Positions 7,562 to 18,400 of a stretch of DNA of 64,000 nt are shown here, in pieces; the first letter of the stretch is position 1; every line of letters starts with the position of its first letter. The notes under the pieces were generated by a model. The model saw only the letters and a list, made by a program, of their open reading frames with translations. It searched no databases and was not told the origin of the DNA. Source of the stretch: Paludibacter propionicigenes WB4 (lineage in GTDB: Bacteria > Bacteroidota > Bacteroidia > Bacteroidales > Paludibacteraceae); NCBI RefSeq assembly GCF_000183135.1, contig NC_014734.1, positions 558,001 to 622,000 of the forward strand, given 5' to 3'. The position numbers were made by a program, and so were the translations under genes.

Positions 7562-7599
7562 CAGAGTTGTTAATCTTATTGAACAAATCACATTACAGT

Positions 7600-10221
7600 A
7601 TGAACACAACCAAAAAAACAGCAGTTCTTCTGTTATTTGGCTTTTGCCTGATAATTCAGGTTTCCGGCCAAAGCAATGATACTATTGTCAACAAACTGGT
7701 GCAGTATGTTAGTATCGTAGATCATTTCTCCAAAAACCTACCACAGGAAAAAGTGTATCTGCACTTTGATAACTCTACCTATTACCAAGGAGATGATATT
7801 TGGTTTAGTTGCTATCTGGTTGCTTCGGGCTTTCACAAGACTAGTACTTTGAGCCAAACGCTGTATGTGGAATTGCTTAACCCGGGAGGTGAAGTCATCG
7901 ACAAGCAAATATTGAAAGTAGAGAACGGTCGGTGTCATGGAAGCTTTAAGTTGAGCAAGCTTCCGTTTTATTCCGGCTTCTATGAAGTGCGGGCTTATAC
8001 CAAGTATATGCTCAACTTTGGAGAAGAAACTATTTTCTCTCGTACCTTTGCCGTGTATGATAAACCTACCAAACCGGGAGCTTATGAAGAAAAAAGTTTG
8101 ATGAAATATGGACGTGGATCATATCCTGTATTGCGTAAAGCACCCGTAAAAGAGAAAGCAGTCACATTGAAGTTCTTTCCTGAGGGTGGAAACCTGGTTG
8201 CTGGAGTGACATCACAAGTTGCTTTCGAAGCTACGGATGCTTACGGTAATCCCATTGAAGTATCGGGTCAAGTGATCGGTGAAAATAAAGAAACTATCGT
8301 TCGATTTAAATCCGTGCACGATGGAAAAGGAGTCTTTACATACACTCCGACAAAAGCATTATCCACACAAAAAAACAAAGCCGATAAATTCCCGCAGGCA
8401 ACTCTTGATTACAAAGAAAAAAAATACACTTTCGACCTTCCTGCTGTTCACCCACAAGGAATAGTACTCAAAGTAGATAATCTTTCCTCTCCCGATAGCA
8501 TTGGGGTAAGTGTGCTTTCAAACAATGATACACCAAGCGGGATATTCGGATTGGTACTACTAAGTGGAAGCTACCTGCATGAATACATGATGATTGATAC
8601 CTCGGAAGGAAAGCCGATTGATTTCCGCATCTGCAAAACCAATTTTCCGGCAGGAGTTTTAAGGCTTATACTTTTCAATTCACAAGGACAGATTCTGTGT
8701 GACCGTCTCTTGTTTATTCACCAAACAGAGAAACTAAACATTCAGGCGAAAATGGACAAAAAGTCCTACAACCCCAACGAGCAAATTAATATGCAGTTTG
8801 CCCTTACCGAACGGGATACTATTCCGGTAGAAACCACTTTCTCCGTTTCTGTCAAAGACAAACAAAACGATGTTAAACCTGATCAGGACATTCAATCGAA
8901 TCTGCTGCTTATGTCGGAGATAAAAGGGTATGTGCATAATCCGGATTATTATTTTGAATCGAATGATTCCATTCACCAACGGGCATTAGACTTACTCCTG
9001 ATGGTACAGGGATGGCATCGCTTCAACTGGGCATGGGTAGATGACACCAAACCTTTTCAGCTAAAACACCAACCCGAGAAAGGAATTGAGATTAATGGTC
9101 AGGTTGTTTCGTTTATACGATCGATTCCTAAACCGAATGTAAAAGTATCGAGCCTTATTTCCCAAAAGGATGATAGCACCAAATTGTTTAATAGTTTTAC
9201 AGAGTATTTTGTCACCGACAGCTTAGGAAGGTTTAGTTTCAATGCCGATGTGCAAGGGAGATGGGAAATGATTTTTGCGGTAAGGGAAAAGAGAAAAAAG
9301 AAAGACTACCGTACGGTGTTAGACAAACTGTTCAGTCCCTCGCCCAAACAATACCGCTACACCGACTTATTTTCCCACATACCCAATCCCGAAGAAGATA
9401 ACCCGATTGTAACAGACGCATTGCTTCGTGCAGTAAATGACTCAACTGCAATCGCCGTACCGAAGATCAACTACGACTCAGTAGCAAAGAAAGGCGTACA
9501 AGGTAAAATGCTGCACTTGAAAGAAGTGGTGGTGAAAGCCAAGAAACACAGCAAGGAAAAGGATATTTTGGAGAACCGTTCCAAATCACTTGCTTATTAT
9601 GATGTTTATGCAGAGCAGGATAAAGTTTTGGATCAGGGAGGAGTAACTGAAGATTTTCTGGGTGATTTTTTAGTAAAGAAAAATAAGGATTTTTCTTGGC
9701 TGTATCATGGTCCAGACAAAATACTAAGGTATAAAACTAAACTGGCTTTTCTGGTGGTTGATTACAAAATGACCTATAGAGAGGAAAGTTTTAATACTCC
9801 AAAAAATCTTAGAGCCGAATGTGTCAAATCCATGTATATCAGTGAGGATGAGCGTTCAATTGTAAATTACGTAGTGCCGATTGAATGGAAAGACCCAGTG
9901 GAGGGGCCACCTAGTCTCTATGGCTGCGTAGTTTTTATTGAAATTTTTCCTGACTGGAATAGCCCTACCCAACCTGGCAAGGGCGTACGCAAGACCTGGT
10001 TGGATGGTTACAGTCAGGTAAAGGAGTTTTACAGTCCGAATTACAGCATACTACCACCAGAGGAAGATTATCGCCGTACGCTGTACTGGAATCCTTCTAT
10101 TAAAACAGATAAAGATGGTAAAGCCCTGATACAGTTTTATAACAATAGTAGTTGCAAGAGTTTTAGCATCAGTGCAGAAACCATTACGCCGCGGGGAGTG
10201 ATAGGAGTGTTGAAGAAATAG
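7600..10221 (+). CDS. large exported protein with MG2 (macroglobulin-like) domain and plug-like region
   Basis: 873 aa from ATG 7600. A TTG at 7567 is also in frame, but the signal peptide (MNTTKKTAVLLLFGFC...) starts at 7600. Residues ~40-150 carry LPQEKVYLHFDNSTYYQGDD, the MG2 beta-sandwich typical of Bacteroidota macroglobulin-like proteins. Middle segments (FFPEGGNLVAG, YNPNEQINM) continue the tandem Ig-like domains. Near residue 640, LHLKEVVVKAK resembles a TonB-receptor plug start, but no beta-barrel follows. The C-terminal YWNPSIKTDKDGKALIQFYN is the usual end of this family. Probably periplasmic or outer-membrane associated. Function unknown. Monocistronic, convergent with the next gene. 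Confidence 0.7.
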   Translation: MNTTKKTAVLLLFGFCLIIQVSGQSNDTIVNKLVQYVSIVDHFSKNLPQEKVYLHFDNSTYYQGDDIWFSCYLVASGFHKTSTLSQTLYVELLNPGGEVIDKQILKVENGRCHGSFKLSKLPFYSGFYEVRAYTKYMLNFGEETIFSRTFAVYDKPTKPGAYEEKSLMKYGRGSYPVLRKAPVKEKAVTLKFFPEGGNLVAGVTSQVAFEATDAYGNPIEVSGQVIGENKETIVRFKSVHDGKGVFTYTPTKALSTQKNKADKFPQATLDYKEKKYTFDLPAVHPQGIVLKVDNLSSPDSIGVSVLSNNDTPSGIFGLVLLSGSYLHEYMMIDTSEGKPIDFRICKTNFPAGVLRLILFNSQGQILCDRLLFIHQTEKLNIQAKMDKKSYNPNEQINMQFALTERDTIPVETTFSVSVKDKQNDVKPDQDIQSNLLLMSEIKGYVHNPDYYFESNDSIHQRALDLLLMVQGWHRFNWAWVDDTKPFQLKHQPEKGIEINGQVVSFIRSIPKPNVKVSSLISQKDDSTKLFNSFTEYFVTDSLGRFSFNADVQGRWEMIFAVREKRKKKDYRTVLDKLFSPSPKQYRYTDLFSHIPNPEEDNPIVTDALLRAVNDSTAIAVPKINYDSVAKKGVQGKMLHLKEVVVKAKKHSKEKDILENRSKSLAYYDVYAEQDKVLDQGGVTEDFLGDFLVKKNKDFSWLYHGPDKILRYKTKLAFLVVDYKMTYREESFNTPKNLRAECVKSMYISEDERSIVNYVVPIEWKDPVEGPPSLYGCVVFIEIFPDWNSPTQPGKGVRKTWLDGYSQVKEFYSPNYSILPPEEDYRRTLYWNPSIKTDKDGKALIQFYNNSSCKSFSISAETITPRGVIGVLKK

Positions 10222-10358
10222 TTGACAGTTGATAATTGACAATTAATAATTAACAGCTGATATGAACTCAGCTCTATAGAATCGATAAGTAGTTTCTACT
10301 TAAAAATTTTATTCTCTGAATGTTATTTTAAAACAATGTATGTCGCGCCAAAGAAAAA

Positions 10359-10380
10359 CCCTCTCCTTTTGGGGAGAGGG
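10359..10380 (-). terminator. terminator hairpin between convergent genes
   Basis: CCCTCTCC (10359-10366) pairs with GGAGAGGG (10373-10380). Read on the minus strand the stem is followed by TTTTTCTTT, so it serves the minus-strand TonB receptor gene ending at 10425. On the plus strand no T-run follows. Confidence 0.7.
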
Positions 10381-10424
10381 TGGTAGTTGAACACACAGGC
10401 TTTGACAAAATGTTCAACGATACA

Positions 10425-12569
10425 TTAAAATTCAACTTTGAGTGTTGCGCCTATTTGAGTAGGTTTTCCTTGCTGACCGAAATTTCCTCCGGAGTAGAAA
10501 TAAAATACGTTGTAGCGGGTATCCAATATGTTTTTGGCCCACAGTTCTAAGCCCAGTGCACCTTTTGAAATGCCTACCTTCGCATTTACCAGCGAATAAA
10601 AGTCCTGCGAAACATCATTAGCATCGGTCCAGTATATTTTACCTATTCCGGTATATTGTACGGTGGCCGATATCCTATCGATAAAAGTATTTCTGAATTC
10701 GTGTTCGTAAGTTCCGCTAAGGCTTAAAGTGTTTTGAGGAGCATACGGTATGTGCTTTCCTTTATAATCTACCGGAGTATAAATCGCTTTACCGGTCGAA
10801 CTGTAGGTTTTCAATGTGTCGGTGTAATTTGTGAATGTTGCTTTAGCATATCCATAATTGAGCGTTGCACTGAAACCACTTCCTAAATTTGCATCCAATG
10901 ATAACTCAAAACCTTTGCTTTCAGCTTGTCCGGCATTGGTTACCACACGTCCGCTGGTGCTCGAAAATATTTTTGCCAGTTGCACATTATCCAGTTTGCT
11001 GTAAAAAACCGAAACAGTTGTTTTTAATCTATTCTCGAATGTCAGACACTGGCCGCCAATCTCATAATTCCAACTAAATTCAGGTTTATATAAAGTGGTT
11101 TTACGTACATCAGGATTCGTTATGCTCAATGGAGGCAATGCATTGGTTAGTAAATCGGAGAACATTTGAACATTGAAACCACCGGTTTTATATCCACGCG
11201 ATGCAGTGGCATACACAAACTGGCGATCATTCCATTCATATTTCAGTGAAAGTTTTGGAAGCAATTCGGTAAAGGTAACCGATTCATTGCCTTTGAACTT
11301 TGCGGTAGCTACCTGATCTACATAAGTGTTGTAATCAAGGTTTACATCTTCATAATCCAGTCTTAATCCACCGGTTACCGACAACCCTTTTATCAACAGA
11401 TTATTCAAGGTAGATTGATGAAAAAGCGCTGCACCTTTGTTGTCGGTATTAAAAAAGCCGGGAATGGTCAGGTGATAATTTTTCATGTTAAGCGGACTGT
11501 TGTTGTCCAGTTGTTGCATAAAACCCGAAGCCCCGAAACTCCATTGATAATCACTCTGGCTATTCGATTTAAATATCAGTTCTTCATTAAAAGCATTTTG
11601 TTTTTGCATTTGCTGCAATGCCATTTTATCGCTTGCAGAATAGTCTAAATCCATCTTCATATCATCCTCGAAATACTGATGTGAAGTGATAGAGGTCAAT
11701 ATCCATTTATTGGTCTTATACTGTAATGACAAGCTGTTGGTAAGCATATTCCGGTTGTACGAAGTAGGATCATTGAACGAAGGCTGATCTACTTTGTTCG
11801 TTGTTAAATTGTATACTCCGTATGGAAAAGCGGCCTGATCAACATGATCGAAATTTATTGCATATTGGGCTGTAAATTCAGGTGAAATACTCCAATCCAA
11901 CTTAAAACGTCCACCGGCTGATGTTTCTTTGTCTGCCGATTTTTGCGTAAACTGGTTGGTGAAGAATCCATCACTGTGATTGTAATAGCCGCTTACAGCA
12001 AATCCAAGATTGTTGGTGAGCTTACCATAATGACCAAGCTTGGCATTTAGTAACCCATAATTACCAGCACCTATCGACATTTTTGTGCTCTGGTAATTCA
12101 GTGGTGACAGTGTGTAAATGTTGATAATACCGCCTTCTGCATTTCGTCCGTAAAGCGTGCCTTGTGCACCACGAAGCACTTCTATCTGACGTATATCAAA
12201 GAAATCGAAGTCGAAAGTGGATTTTTCTAAATACGGAACATTGTCAACGTATAAGCCCATTGACTGACCGCTGTTTCTGGAGCCGATACCGCGTATATAC
12301 GAAGTAGTTGACATAGCCGAACCATAATCGGGGATAAAAAAGTTAGGTACCAGAGCATTCAGGTCTCTGACACTGCTAATCTGCGATGCCTTTATTCCGG
12401 CAGTAGTCAATACTGTCGACGATACGGGCGTCTGGCGGGGTGATGTTTCTTTCAATGAGCTTACTACAACCTCTTCAAGTTTTACAACATGTGTAGTATC
12501 TACTTTATCCTCGGCACGAGCAACAAGAGTAGTTGAAACAAAAACAACCAGAAAAAATAATTTATTCAT
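10425..12569 (-). CDS. TonB-dependent outer-membrane receptor
   Basis: 714 aa. Signal peptide (MNKLFFLVVFVSTTLVARA), TonB box region VVKLEEVVVSS near residues 28-38, plug domain to ~residue 155 with SYIRGIGSRNSG and IEVLRGAQGTLYGRNAEGG, then a 22-strand barrel ending LGLELWAKNILDTRYNVFY with QIGATLKVEF at the C-terminus. No carboxypeptidase-regulatory domain, so it is of the siderophore/vitamin/metal type rather than SusC. The ligand cannot be read from sequence. A small membrane gene lies 122 nt upstream on the same strand and may be cotranscribed. Confidence 0.9.
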   Translation of the reverse strand: MNKLFFLVVFVSTTLVARAEDKVDTTHVVKLEEVVVSSLKETSPRQTPVSSTVLTTAGIKASQISSVRDLNALVPNFFIPDYGSAMSTTSYIRGIGSRNSGQSMGLYVDNVPYLEKSTFDFDFFDIRQIEVLRGAQGTLYGRNAEGGIINIYTLSPLNYQSTKMSIGAGNYGLLNAKLGHYGKLTNNLGFAVSGYYNHSDGFFTNQFTQKSADKETSAGGRFKLDWSISPEFTAQYAINFDHVDQAAFPYGVYNLTTNKVDQPSFNDPTSYNRNMLTNSLSLQYKTNKWILTSITSHQYFEDDMKMDLDYSASDKMALQQMQKQNAFNEELIFKSNSQSDYQWSFGASGFMQQLDNNSPLNMKNYHLTIPGFFNTDNKGAALFHQSTLNNLLIKGLSVTGGLRLDYEDVNLDYNTYVDQVATAKFKGNESVTFTELLPKLSLKYEWNDRQFVYATASRGYKTGGFNVQMFSDLLTNALPPLSITNPDVRKTTLYKPEFSWNYEIGGQCLTFENRLKTTVSVFYSKLDNVQLAKIFSSTSGRVVTNAGQAESKGFELSLDANLGSGFSATLNYGYAKATFTNYTDTLKTYSSTGKAIYTPVDYKGKHIPYAPQNTLSLSGTYEHEFRNTFIDRISATVQYTGIGKIYWTDANDVSQDFYSLVNAKVGISKGALGLELWAKNILDTRYNVFYFYSGGNFGQQGKPTQIGATLKVEF

Positions 12570-12691
12570 TTCTCTTTCATTTATAAATTAAAAATAGCAT
12601 AGTATTCTGCGCCTTATGAAAAGAATGCAGAAGAATGTCAAACAGCAAAATACCTGTTCGACATGTCTGATTATAGTTCAATCAGAATTAT

Positions 12692-13039
12692 TTATGAAAT
12701 GAAAGAGGGTGGGGGACGGGAAAAATCAACAAAACTGAGCCCCGCAGAGGTAAAAAACTGAAACTCAAATCTGTTTGGGGTTTGTTTATCAATATAGGGT
12801 TGATGCGAAAGTACTGTTTCCTGAACAGATTCGGCTACAGCCTGAAAATCATGAATTGATAGTTCGTAGGTAACAGTCTGGCGTTGTTCAAAACTGGCTA
12901 CATGAGCAACAATCGGTGCTTGTTCTGTATGCGAATTATTAGCCTTATAACCAGGAGTGAATAAGCACAGAACGAAACCTATCACCATGAGAATCTCAGG
13001 GATAAAAGTTGCCAGTAAGCCGTTCTGAAACATCAACAT
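12692..13039 (-). CDS. small membrane-anchored protein upstream of TonB receptor
   Basis: 115 aa. One hydrophobic N-terminal segment (residues ~8-27, ATFIPEILMVIGFVLCLFTP), a polar middle with a His, and an unusual C-terminus FVDFSRPPPSFIS. I do not recognise the family. Small genes of this layout often precede metal-related TonB receptors in Bacteroidota, so a link with the downstream receptor is plausible but only inferred. Confidence 0.5.
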   Translation of the reverse strand: MLMFQNGLLATFIPEILMVIGFVLCLFTPGYKANNSHTEQAPIVAHVASFEQRQTVTYELSIHDFQAVAESVQETVLSHQPYIDKQTPNRFEFQFFTSAGLSFVDFSRPPPSFIS

Positions 13040-13071
13040 AAATAAACAATTATCAATTGTGAATTATCGAG

Positions 13072-13144
13072 AGCCTCTCATGGGACTCGAACCCGCGACC
13101 TATTCATTACGAATGAATTGCTCTACCAACTGAGCTAAAGAGGC
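13072..13144 (-). tRNA. tRNA-Thr (anticodon CGT)
   Basis: On the minus strand the 73-nt sequence folds as a standard cloverleaf: acceptor GCCTCTT/GAGAGGC, D arm AGCTCAGTTGGTAGAGC, anticodon arm ATTCA-TTCGTAA-TGAAT with anticodon CGT, T arm GCGGGTTCGAGTCCC. CCA is not encoded. Confidence 0.93.
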
Positions 13145-13198
13145 ATTTACACTGTATTTATACTAACAACAAGCGTAGTCGGTTGTTTATAACTTCTG

Positions 13199-13206
13199 CA
13201 AAGATA
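13199..13206 (-). promoter_or_regulatory. -7 element for tRNA-Thr
   Basis: TATCTTTG on the minus strand fits TAnnTTTG, about 55 nt before the tRNA-Thr 5' end. Confidence 0.45.
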
Positions 13207-13249
13207 CTGTATTTTTAGTTTTTCGGGATGATTTTTCTGAAATTATTGA

Positions 13250-13280
13250 TTTTAGAACCGTCAATTTAATTGTACTTTTG
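13250..13280 (+). promoter_or_regulatory. promoter for yigZ-like gene
   Basis: TACTTTTG (13273-13280) fits TAnnTTTG. A TTTA (13250-13253) lies 19 nt upstream where the -33 TTTG is expected. Confidence 0.5.
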
Positions 13281-13329
13281 CACAGACAGTCGCATTCACC
13301 AGATTAACTATACCCGATTCAATATCCCA

Positions 13330-13923
13330 ATGTCAGATACTTATAAAACTATATCTTCTCCCGCAGAAGGAATATACAAAGAGAAAGGAAGTAAATTTCT
13401 GTCTTTTGCTATCCCTGTAAAAACTGCCGAAGAAATAAAAGAGATTATAAAAGAATATAGAAAACTGTATTACGATGCGCGCCATGTTTGCTATGCTTAT
13501 ATGCTTGGTGCTGAGCATAAAGATTTCAGAGCTAACGATGATGGAGAACCATCCGGTACAGCCGGCCGACCAATTTTAGGACAGATAAATTCTCGTGAGC
13601 TAACCGATGTATTGGTTATTGTAGTCCGTTATTTCGGTGGAGTTTTACTTGGTACAGGCGGACTGGTAGTGGCGTATAAAGAAGCTACAGCCGATGCTCT
13701 TAATCGGGCTGAAATAATTGAAAAAACGGTTGATGAGGTTATTTCAGTCAGGTTCGACTACCTGTTGATGAACGATGTGATGCGTATAATAAAAGATACT
13801 GGTGCACAAATCACTGAGCAGACATTTGATAACAACTGTTGTCTGATACTGACTGCCAGAAAACAGGACTCTGAACTGCTAAAAGTAAAACTCATTAAAA
13901 TACACGGAGTAAGTTTAGATTAG
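13330..13923 (+). CDS. YigZ/IMPACT family protein
   Basis: 197 aa from ATG 13330, the usual family length. An upstream in-frame start at 13270 would lie inside the promoter. The N-terminal UPF0029/IMPACT domain shows EGIYKEKGSKFLSFAIPV and DARHVCYAYMLG, then NDDGEPSGTAGRPIL, the signature motif, and VVRYFGGVLLGTGGLVVAYK. A short C-terminal ferredoxin-like (DUF1949) domain follows. The family is linked to translation or stress, with no settled activity. Cytoplasmic. Confidence 0.92.
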   Translation: MSDTYKTISSPAEGIYKEKGSKFLSFAIPVKTAEEIKEIIKEYRKLYYDARHVCYAYMLGAEHKDFRANDDGEPSGTAGRPILGQINSRELTDVLVIVVRYFGGVLLGTGGLVVAYKEATADALNRAEIIEKTVDEVISVRFDYLLMNDVMRIIKDTGAQITEQTFDNNCCLILTARKQDSELLKVKLIKIHGVSLD

Positions 13924-14016
13924 TTAAAGTGTGTTTATCTCAATATGTCAATAGGTTGGGGTTGAATATATTTTTGTATTTTTGGTGTATATGTCTAACC
14001 TAAAAACAAATAGCGT

Positions 14017-14988
14017 ATGCATCCTTTTATTCAATATACTATAGTTCGGAATATTGTAAAATATAAACTGAAAAACAAAATCGAGACCATAAGTGCGGAA
14101 GATTTTGAGAATGAAGTTCAAAATATAAAAGTTGAGTTCTCTCATTGGGGAAGTGATATTTTCTTTATGTTACTGGGAGTGGTTTCTGCAAGTTTCGGAT
14201 TAAAAGGTTTTTTATTGCCCAATTCGTTTGTAGATGGAGGAGTTACCGGTATATCGCTTATCACAGCCGAACTAACAACCATTCCTCTTTCTATTCTTTT
14301 GATTTTAATAAACATTCCATTCCTTATATTAGCCTATTTTACAGTAAATAAGCGCTTTGCAGTAAAAAGTTTATTTGCGATTATTCTATTGGCTGTATTT
14401 GTACATGCTGTACCTTTCCCCTCTGTTACTGACGATAAACTGCTGATAGCTGTTTTTGGAGGTTTCTTCTTGGGCTTAGGTATTGGGTTGGCTATCAGAG
14501 GCGGTTCGGTGTTGGATGGAACCGAAGTTCTCGCTGTATATATCAGCCGGCGAACTTCGTTGACCATTGGAGACATTATACTGGTTTTTAATGTATTGAT
14601 ATTCTCGGTTGCGGCTTATGTTTTTTCGATTGTAATTGCATTATATGCTATTCTTACTTATCTGGCGGCGGCAAAAACAGTGGATTTTGTGGTTTCTGGA
14701 ATTGAGGAGTATATTGGTGTAACTATAATTTCAGAAAAAAACGAAGAGATCCGGCTGGCTATAATTGAAAAACTGGGACGTGGCTGTACCATTTATTCCG
14801 GTAAAAAAGGATTTAGCAAAAGAGGCGAGCCATTGAAGGAAACAAATATCATTTACACTTTGGTAACCAGATTGGAGTTGTCCAAACTGAATACAGAAGT
14901 AGAGAAAATAGACAATGACGCTTTTATAATCATGCATAGTGTGAAAGATGCCAAAGGCGGTATGATCAAGAAAAGACCGCTGAACTAA
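14017..14988 (+). CDS. YitT family membrane protein (DUF161 + DUF2179)
   Basis: 323 aa. About five to six hydrophobic helices between residues ~45 and 220. The conserved GFLLPNSFVDGGVTGISLI and AIRGGSVLDGTEVLAVY are hallmarks of the YitT/DUF161 fold. The C-terminal DUF2179 domain contains RGCTIYSGKKGFSKRGE and IIYTLVTRLEL. The N-terminal ~35 residues are charged and extra compared with short homologues. Transport activity is presumed for the family but the substrate is unknown. The ~350-base gap after it (14989-15338) is AT-rich, and I see no gene there. Confidence 0.85.
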   Translation: MHPFIQYTIVRNIVKYKLKNKIETISAEDFENEVQNIKVEFSHWGSDIFFMLLGVVSASFGLKGFLLPNSFVDGGVTGISLITAELTTIPLSILLILINIPFLILAYFTVNKRFAVKSLFAIILLAVFVHAVPFPSVTDDKLLIAVFGGFFLGLGIGLAIRGGSVLDGTEVLAVYISRRTSLTIGDIILVFNVLIFSVAAYVFSIVIALYAILTYLAAAKTVDFVVSGIEEYIGVTIISEKNEEIRLAIIEKLGRGCTIYSGKKGFSKRGEPLKETNIIYTLVTRLELSKLNTEVEKIDNDAFIIMHSVKDAKGGMIKKRPLN

Positions 14989-15338
14989 CGGATGGAAAGC
15001 TAAAATTCCCAACTCAACCTTTTGACCCTCTTGCCGAAGGATAGAAAAATCCTTCATATCCAACCTTTTTGTCTAAATCAGCGACGAATTTACCCTGACA
15101 ATTTATTGAAAATTTCTAAGCAGGCGTTAAAACTCAACAAAGACCCTTTTGGGGGAAATCACCCAATGTCTCGATACAAAATACGCTATTAAATCTATTG
15201 AAATGTAGTTTGTTACAAGCCAAAGATTATCAATGTTATTTTGTATATTTGGTTTATTTATATTTTTCTATATGTATGAAGAAAATGAACTTTGTATAGC
15301 AAATTGTATGTATTTCGGTATTTATTTTCATAAAAGTA

Positions 15339-15369
15339 CTTGTTTTATGGCATATTTTCATTAGTTTTG
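15339..15369 (+). promoter_or_regulatory. promoter of the susC-led operon
   Basis: CTTG (15339-15342), a 19-nt spacer, then TAGTTTTG (15362-15369), matching TTTG-N19-TAnnTTTG in all but one base. It lies 75 nt before ATG 15444. Confidence 0.6.
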
Positions 15370-15443
15370 CAAAATCTATTTAAATATGTATTTTGTTTAA
15401 AGATGTAATTATTGTAAAATTCCACCCAAAATTTATTTTCTCA

Positions 15444-18400
15444 ATGAGAGCAATATTATGTAATTTAATTTCCATTGCAGTGCATAAACTGGCATGGATA
15501 AAACCATCGGGTAAGTTGAGCACGCGAGGAAACTTATTGAAGATTCTTTTTCTGATATTTATTTGTTCGACGAAATTAGTAGCAGGTAATGAAACTACCA
15601 CTCCCTCAGTTCCGGCATCCGAGATCAAGGTCAGCGGAAAAATCGTTGACAATGAAGGTTACCCTATGCCCGGTGCAACCGTTGCAATTAAGGGAAAAGC
15701 AACCGGGGTGATTACTCAGTCCGATGGTACGTATTCCATTTCGGTTCCATCCGAATCGAGCGTGTTGGAGTTTTCCTTTATCGGGTATACTAAGCAACAG
15801 TTTACTGTAGGTTCTCGTACGGTGTTTAATGTAGTGATGAAGCCTGATGCCACTTTGTTGAATGAATTGGTAGTCGTGGGTTATGCTGTTGAACAAAAGG
15901 CATTACTAACAGGGTCGGTAGGTGTTGTAAATTCAGAAACTCTTAATAAAATACCGGTATCGACCATTGATGGTGTGTTGCAGGGACAAACCAGCGGGTT
16001 GCAGGTAACACAAAATTCCGGAACTCCGGGAGCCGCTATGTCGGTCAGAATTCGTGGTGTGAGTTCGGTTTCGGGCTCTAATCAACCTCTGTATGTTATT
16101 GATGGAATTCCGGTTACCACGGGTGATTATGCACAGATAGGATATGAAGGGCAGGGGACCAATGCATTATCGGATTTAAATCCTTCTGATATTGAATCTG
16201 TAACTGTTTTAAAAGATGCTGCGGCTGCTTCTATTTACGGAGCACGCGCAACCAATGGGGTGGTGGTGATTACTACCAAACGGGGTAAAAGCCAAAAGAG
16301 TACCTTGAGTGTGAATTTAATGCATGGAGTACAGCAAGTTGGTAAAAAACTCAAGATGCTGGATGCTCGCGGTTGGATGGAATATAGCAATGATTTGGCA
16401 GGTTCGCAGAGATTTACGCAAAGCCAGATGGATAATATAACCGTGAATACAAACTGGCAGGATGTAATTTTCCGTACAGCTCCAACAACTAAAGTGGAAT
16501 TATCGGTTGCAGGAGGAAACGAAAAGACCAAATTCTATATAAGCGGTGATTATTTTCAACAGGATGGAATTCTGAAAGGAACAGATTACAACCGTTTGAA
16601 CAGCCGATTAAATCTAGATCACAGTTTGACCGACAAAATATCGATAGGTGCCAGTTTGGGTATTTCTTATGCAAAGACCGATCGCGTAGAAGGTGATCAG
16701 TCGACACATGGTGTACTACCCAACGGAATTTCAACTCCGGCTATTTTTCCTGTGTATAATGCCGATGGTTCTTACAATCAGAGCGGACCGTATTCCAATG
16801 CCATTTCTATTGTTGACGGAGCAACAAACCAAAATTTTTCATTCCGAACCATTGGTAATACATTCTTGAACTACAACATTATTCCCGGTTTGACTTTTTC
16901 TACTAAATGGGGAATTGATTTCCTGAATTTCAGGGAACATGCTTTTGAATACAATACGGTTCAAGGGAAGAAATACAATGGATTGGGATTTGAGGCTTAC
17001 AACAATGTGATGAATGCTGTTTCGAATAACACGCTGAAATATCATTTTTCGCTCAAAAAACATGATTTTGATATTTTAGCCGGCTATAGTTTTGAAAAGA
17101 AACAAAACCGTTATTCGTTTACGCGTGCGCAGGATTATCCGGATGAGAACCTTCAGTATACTGTTTCAGCAGCTACCATTGTGCAATCCTATGCCAATGC
17201 GTTGGATGAAGGAACTGAATCATTTTTTGGTCGTTTGAATTACAATTACGACAATAAATACATAGCGTCTTTCTCTGGTCGTGGCGATGCTTCTTCTAAA
17301 TTTGGACCGAACAATCGTTGGGGATTTTTCCCTTCAGCTTCGTTGGCATGGCGATTGGCTGAAGAAAAATGGCTTAATCTACCAAAACAAATTAGTGAAC
17401 TAAAAATCAGAACCAGTTATGGTTTGACAGGAAACGATGATATTACCCCATTTTTGTATAAAGAACTGTATGGCGTTACTGCCTATAATGAGCAATCGGG
17501 CTATTATCCTACCGGTATTCCTAATCCTAATTTAAAATGGGAAACCACTGCACAGTTTAATGTGGGTCTCGATTTGAGTTTGTTTAATAACCGAATTACA
17601 TTGACGGTAGATTATTACAATAAACAAACAAAAGATCTTTTGCTGGATCGCCTGATTCCTGAAAGTTCGGGGTACTCATCCGTTATAGAGAACATAGGGC
17701 GGGTTGAAAACAAGGGTTTTGAATTTAATTTATCAACTGTCAATTTGGATGGTGCATTTAAATGGACTACTGTGTTCAACCTATCTGCTAACCGCAATAA
17801 AGTATTGGAATTATACAACAACAAACCTATCGATAATATTGGCCGGGGAGGTAATAGGGTCATGGTGGGACAACCTATCGGTATTTTCTACAATTATAAA
17901 TGGCTGGGTATTGACCCTTCAACGGGTGATTGTGTTTATGCCGATTTAAATAAAAATGGAAGAGTTGATGCTGACGATCGGACTATTGTGGGCAATCCTC
18001 AACCTGATTTTATCGGAGGTATTACCAATACGTTTAATTATAAAGGATTTGATTTAAGCATATTCCTTCAATTTTCGTATGGCAATGATGTGTTCAACGG
18101 TTCACGCCTCTATCTGGAGTCGCTCACAGGGGGTGATAACCAGCTGGAATCTGTCACCCGTCGTTGGAAAAATGTAGGTGATATAACCGACATTCCCCGT
18201 GCTACTTCCGATGCTACGGCTACAGCCAACAATCGCCGTGCTTCTTCACGCTTTATCGAAGATGGGTCGTATTTGAGGATAAAAAATGTAAACCTAGGCT
18301 ATACACTAAAAAAGGAGTGGATTAAAAAATTCAAGCTGGAAAACCTCCGGGTGTACGTTACGGCTCAGAATCTGTTCACTTTTACGCATTATAGTGGCTT

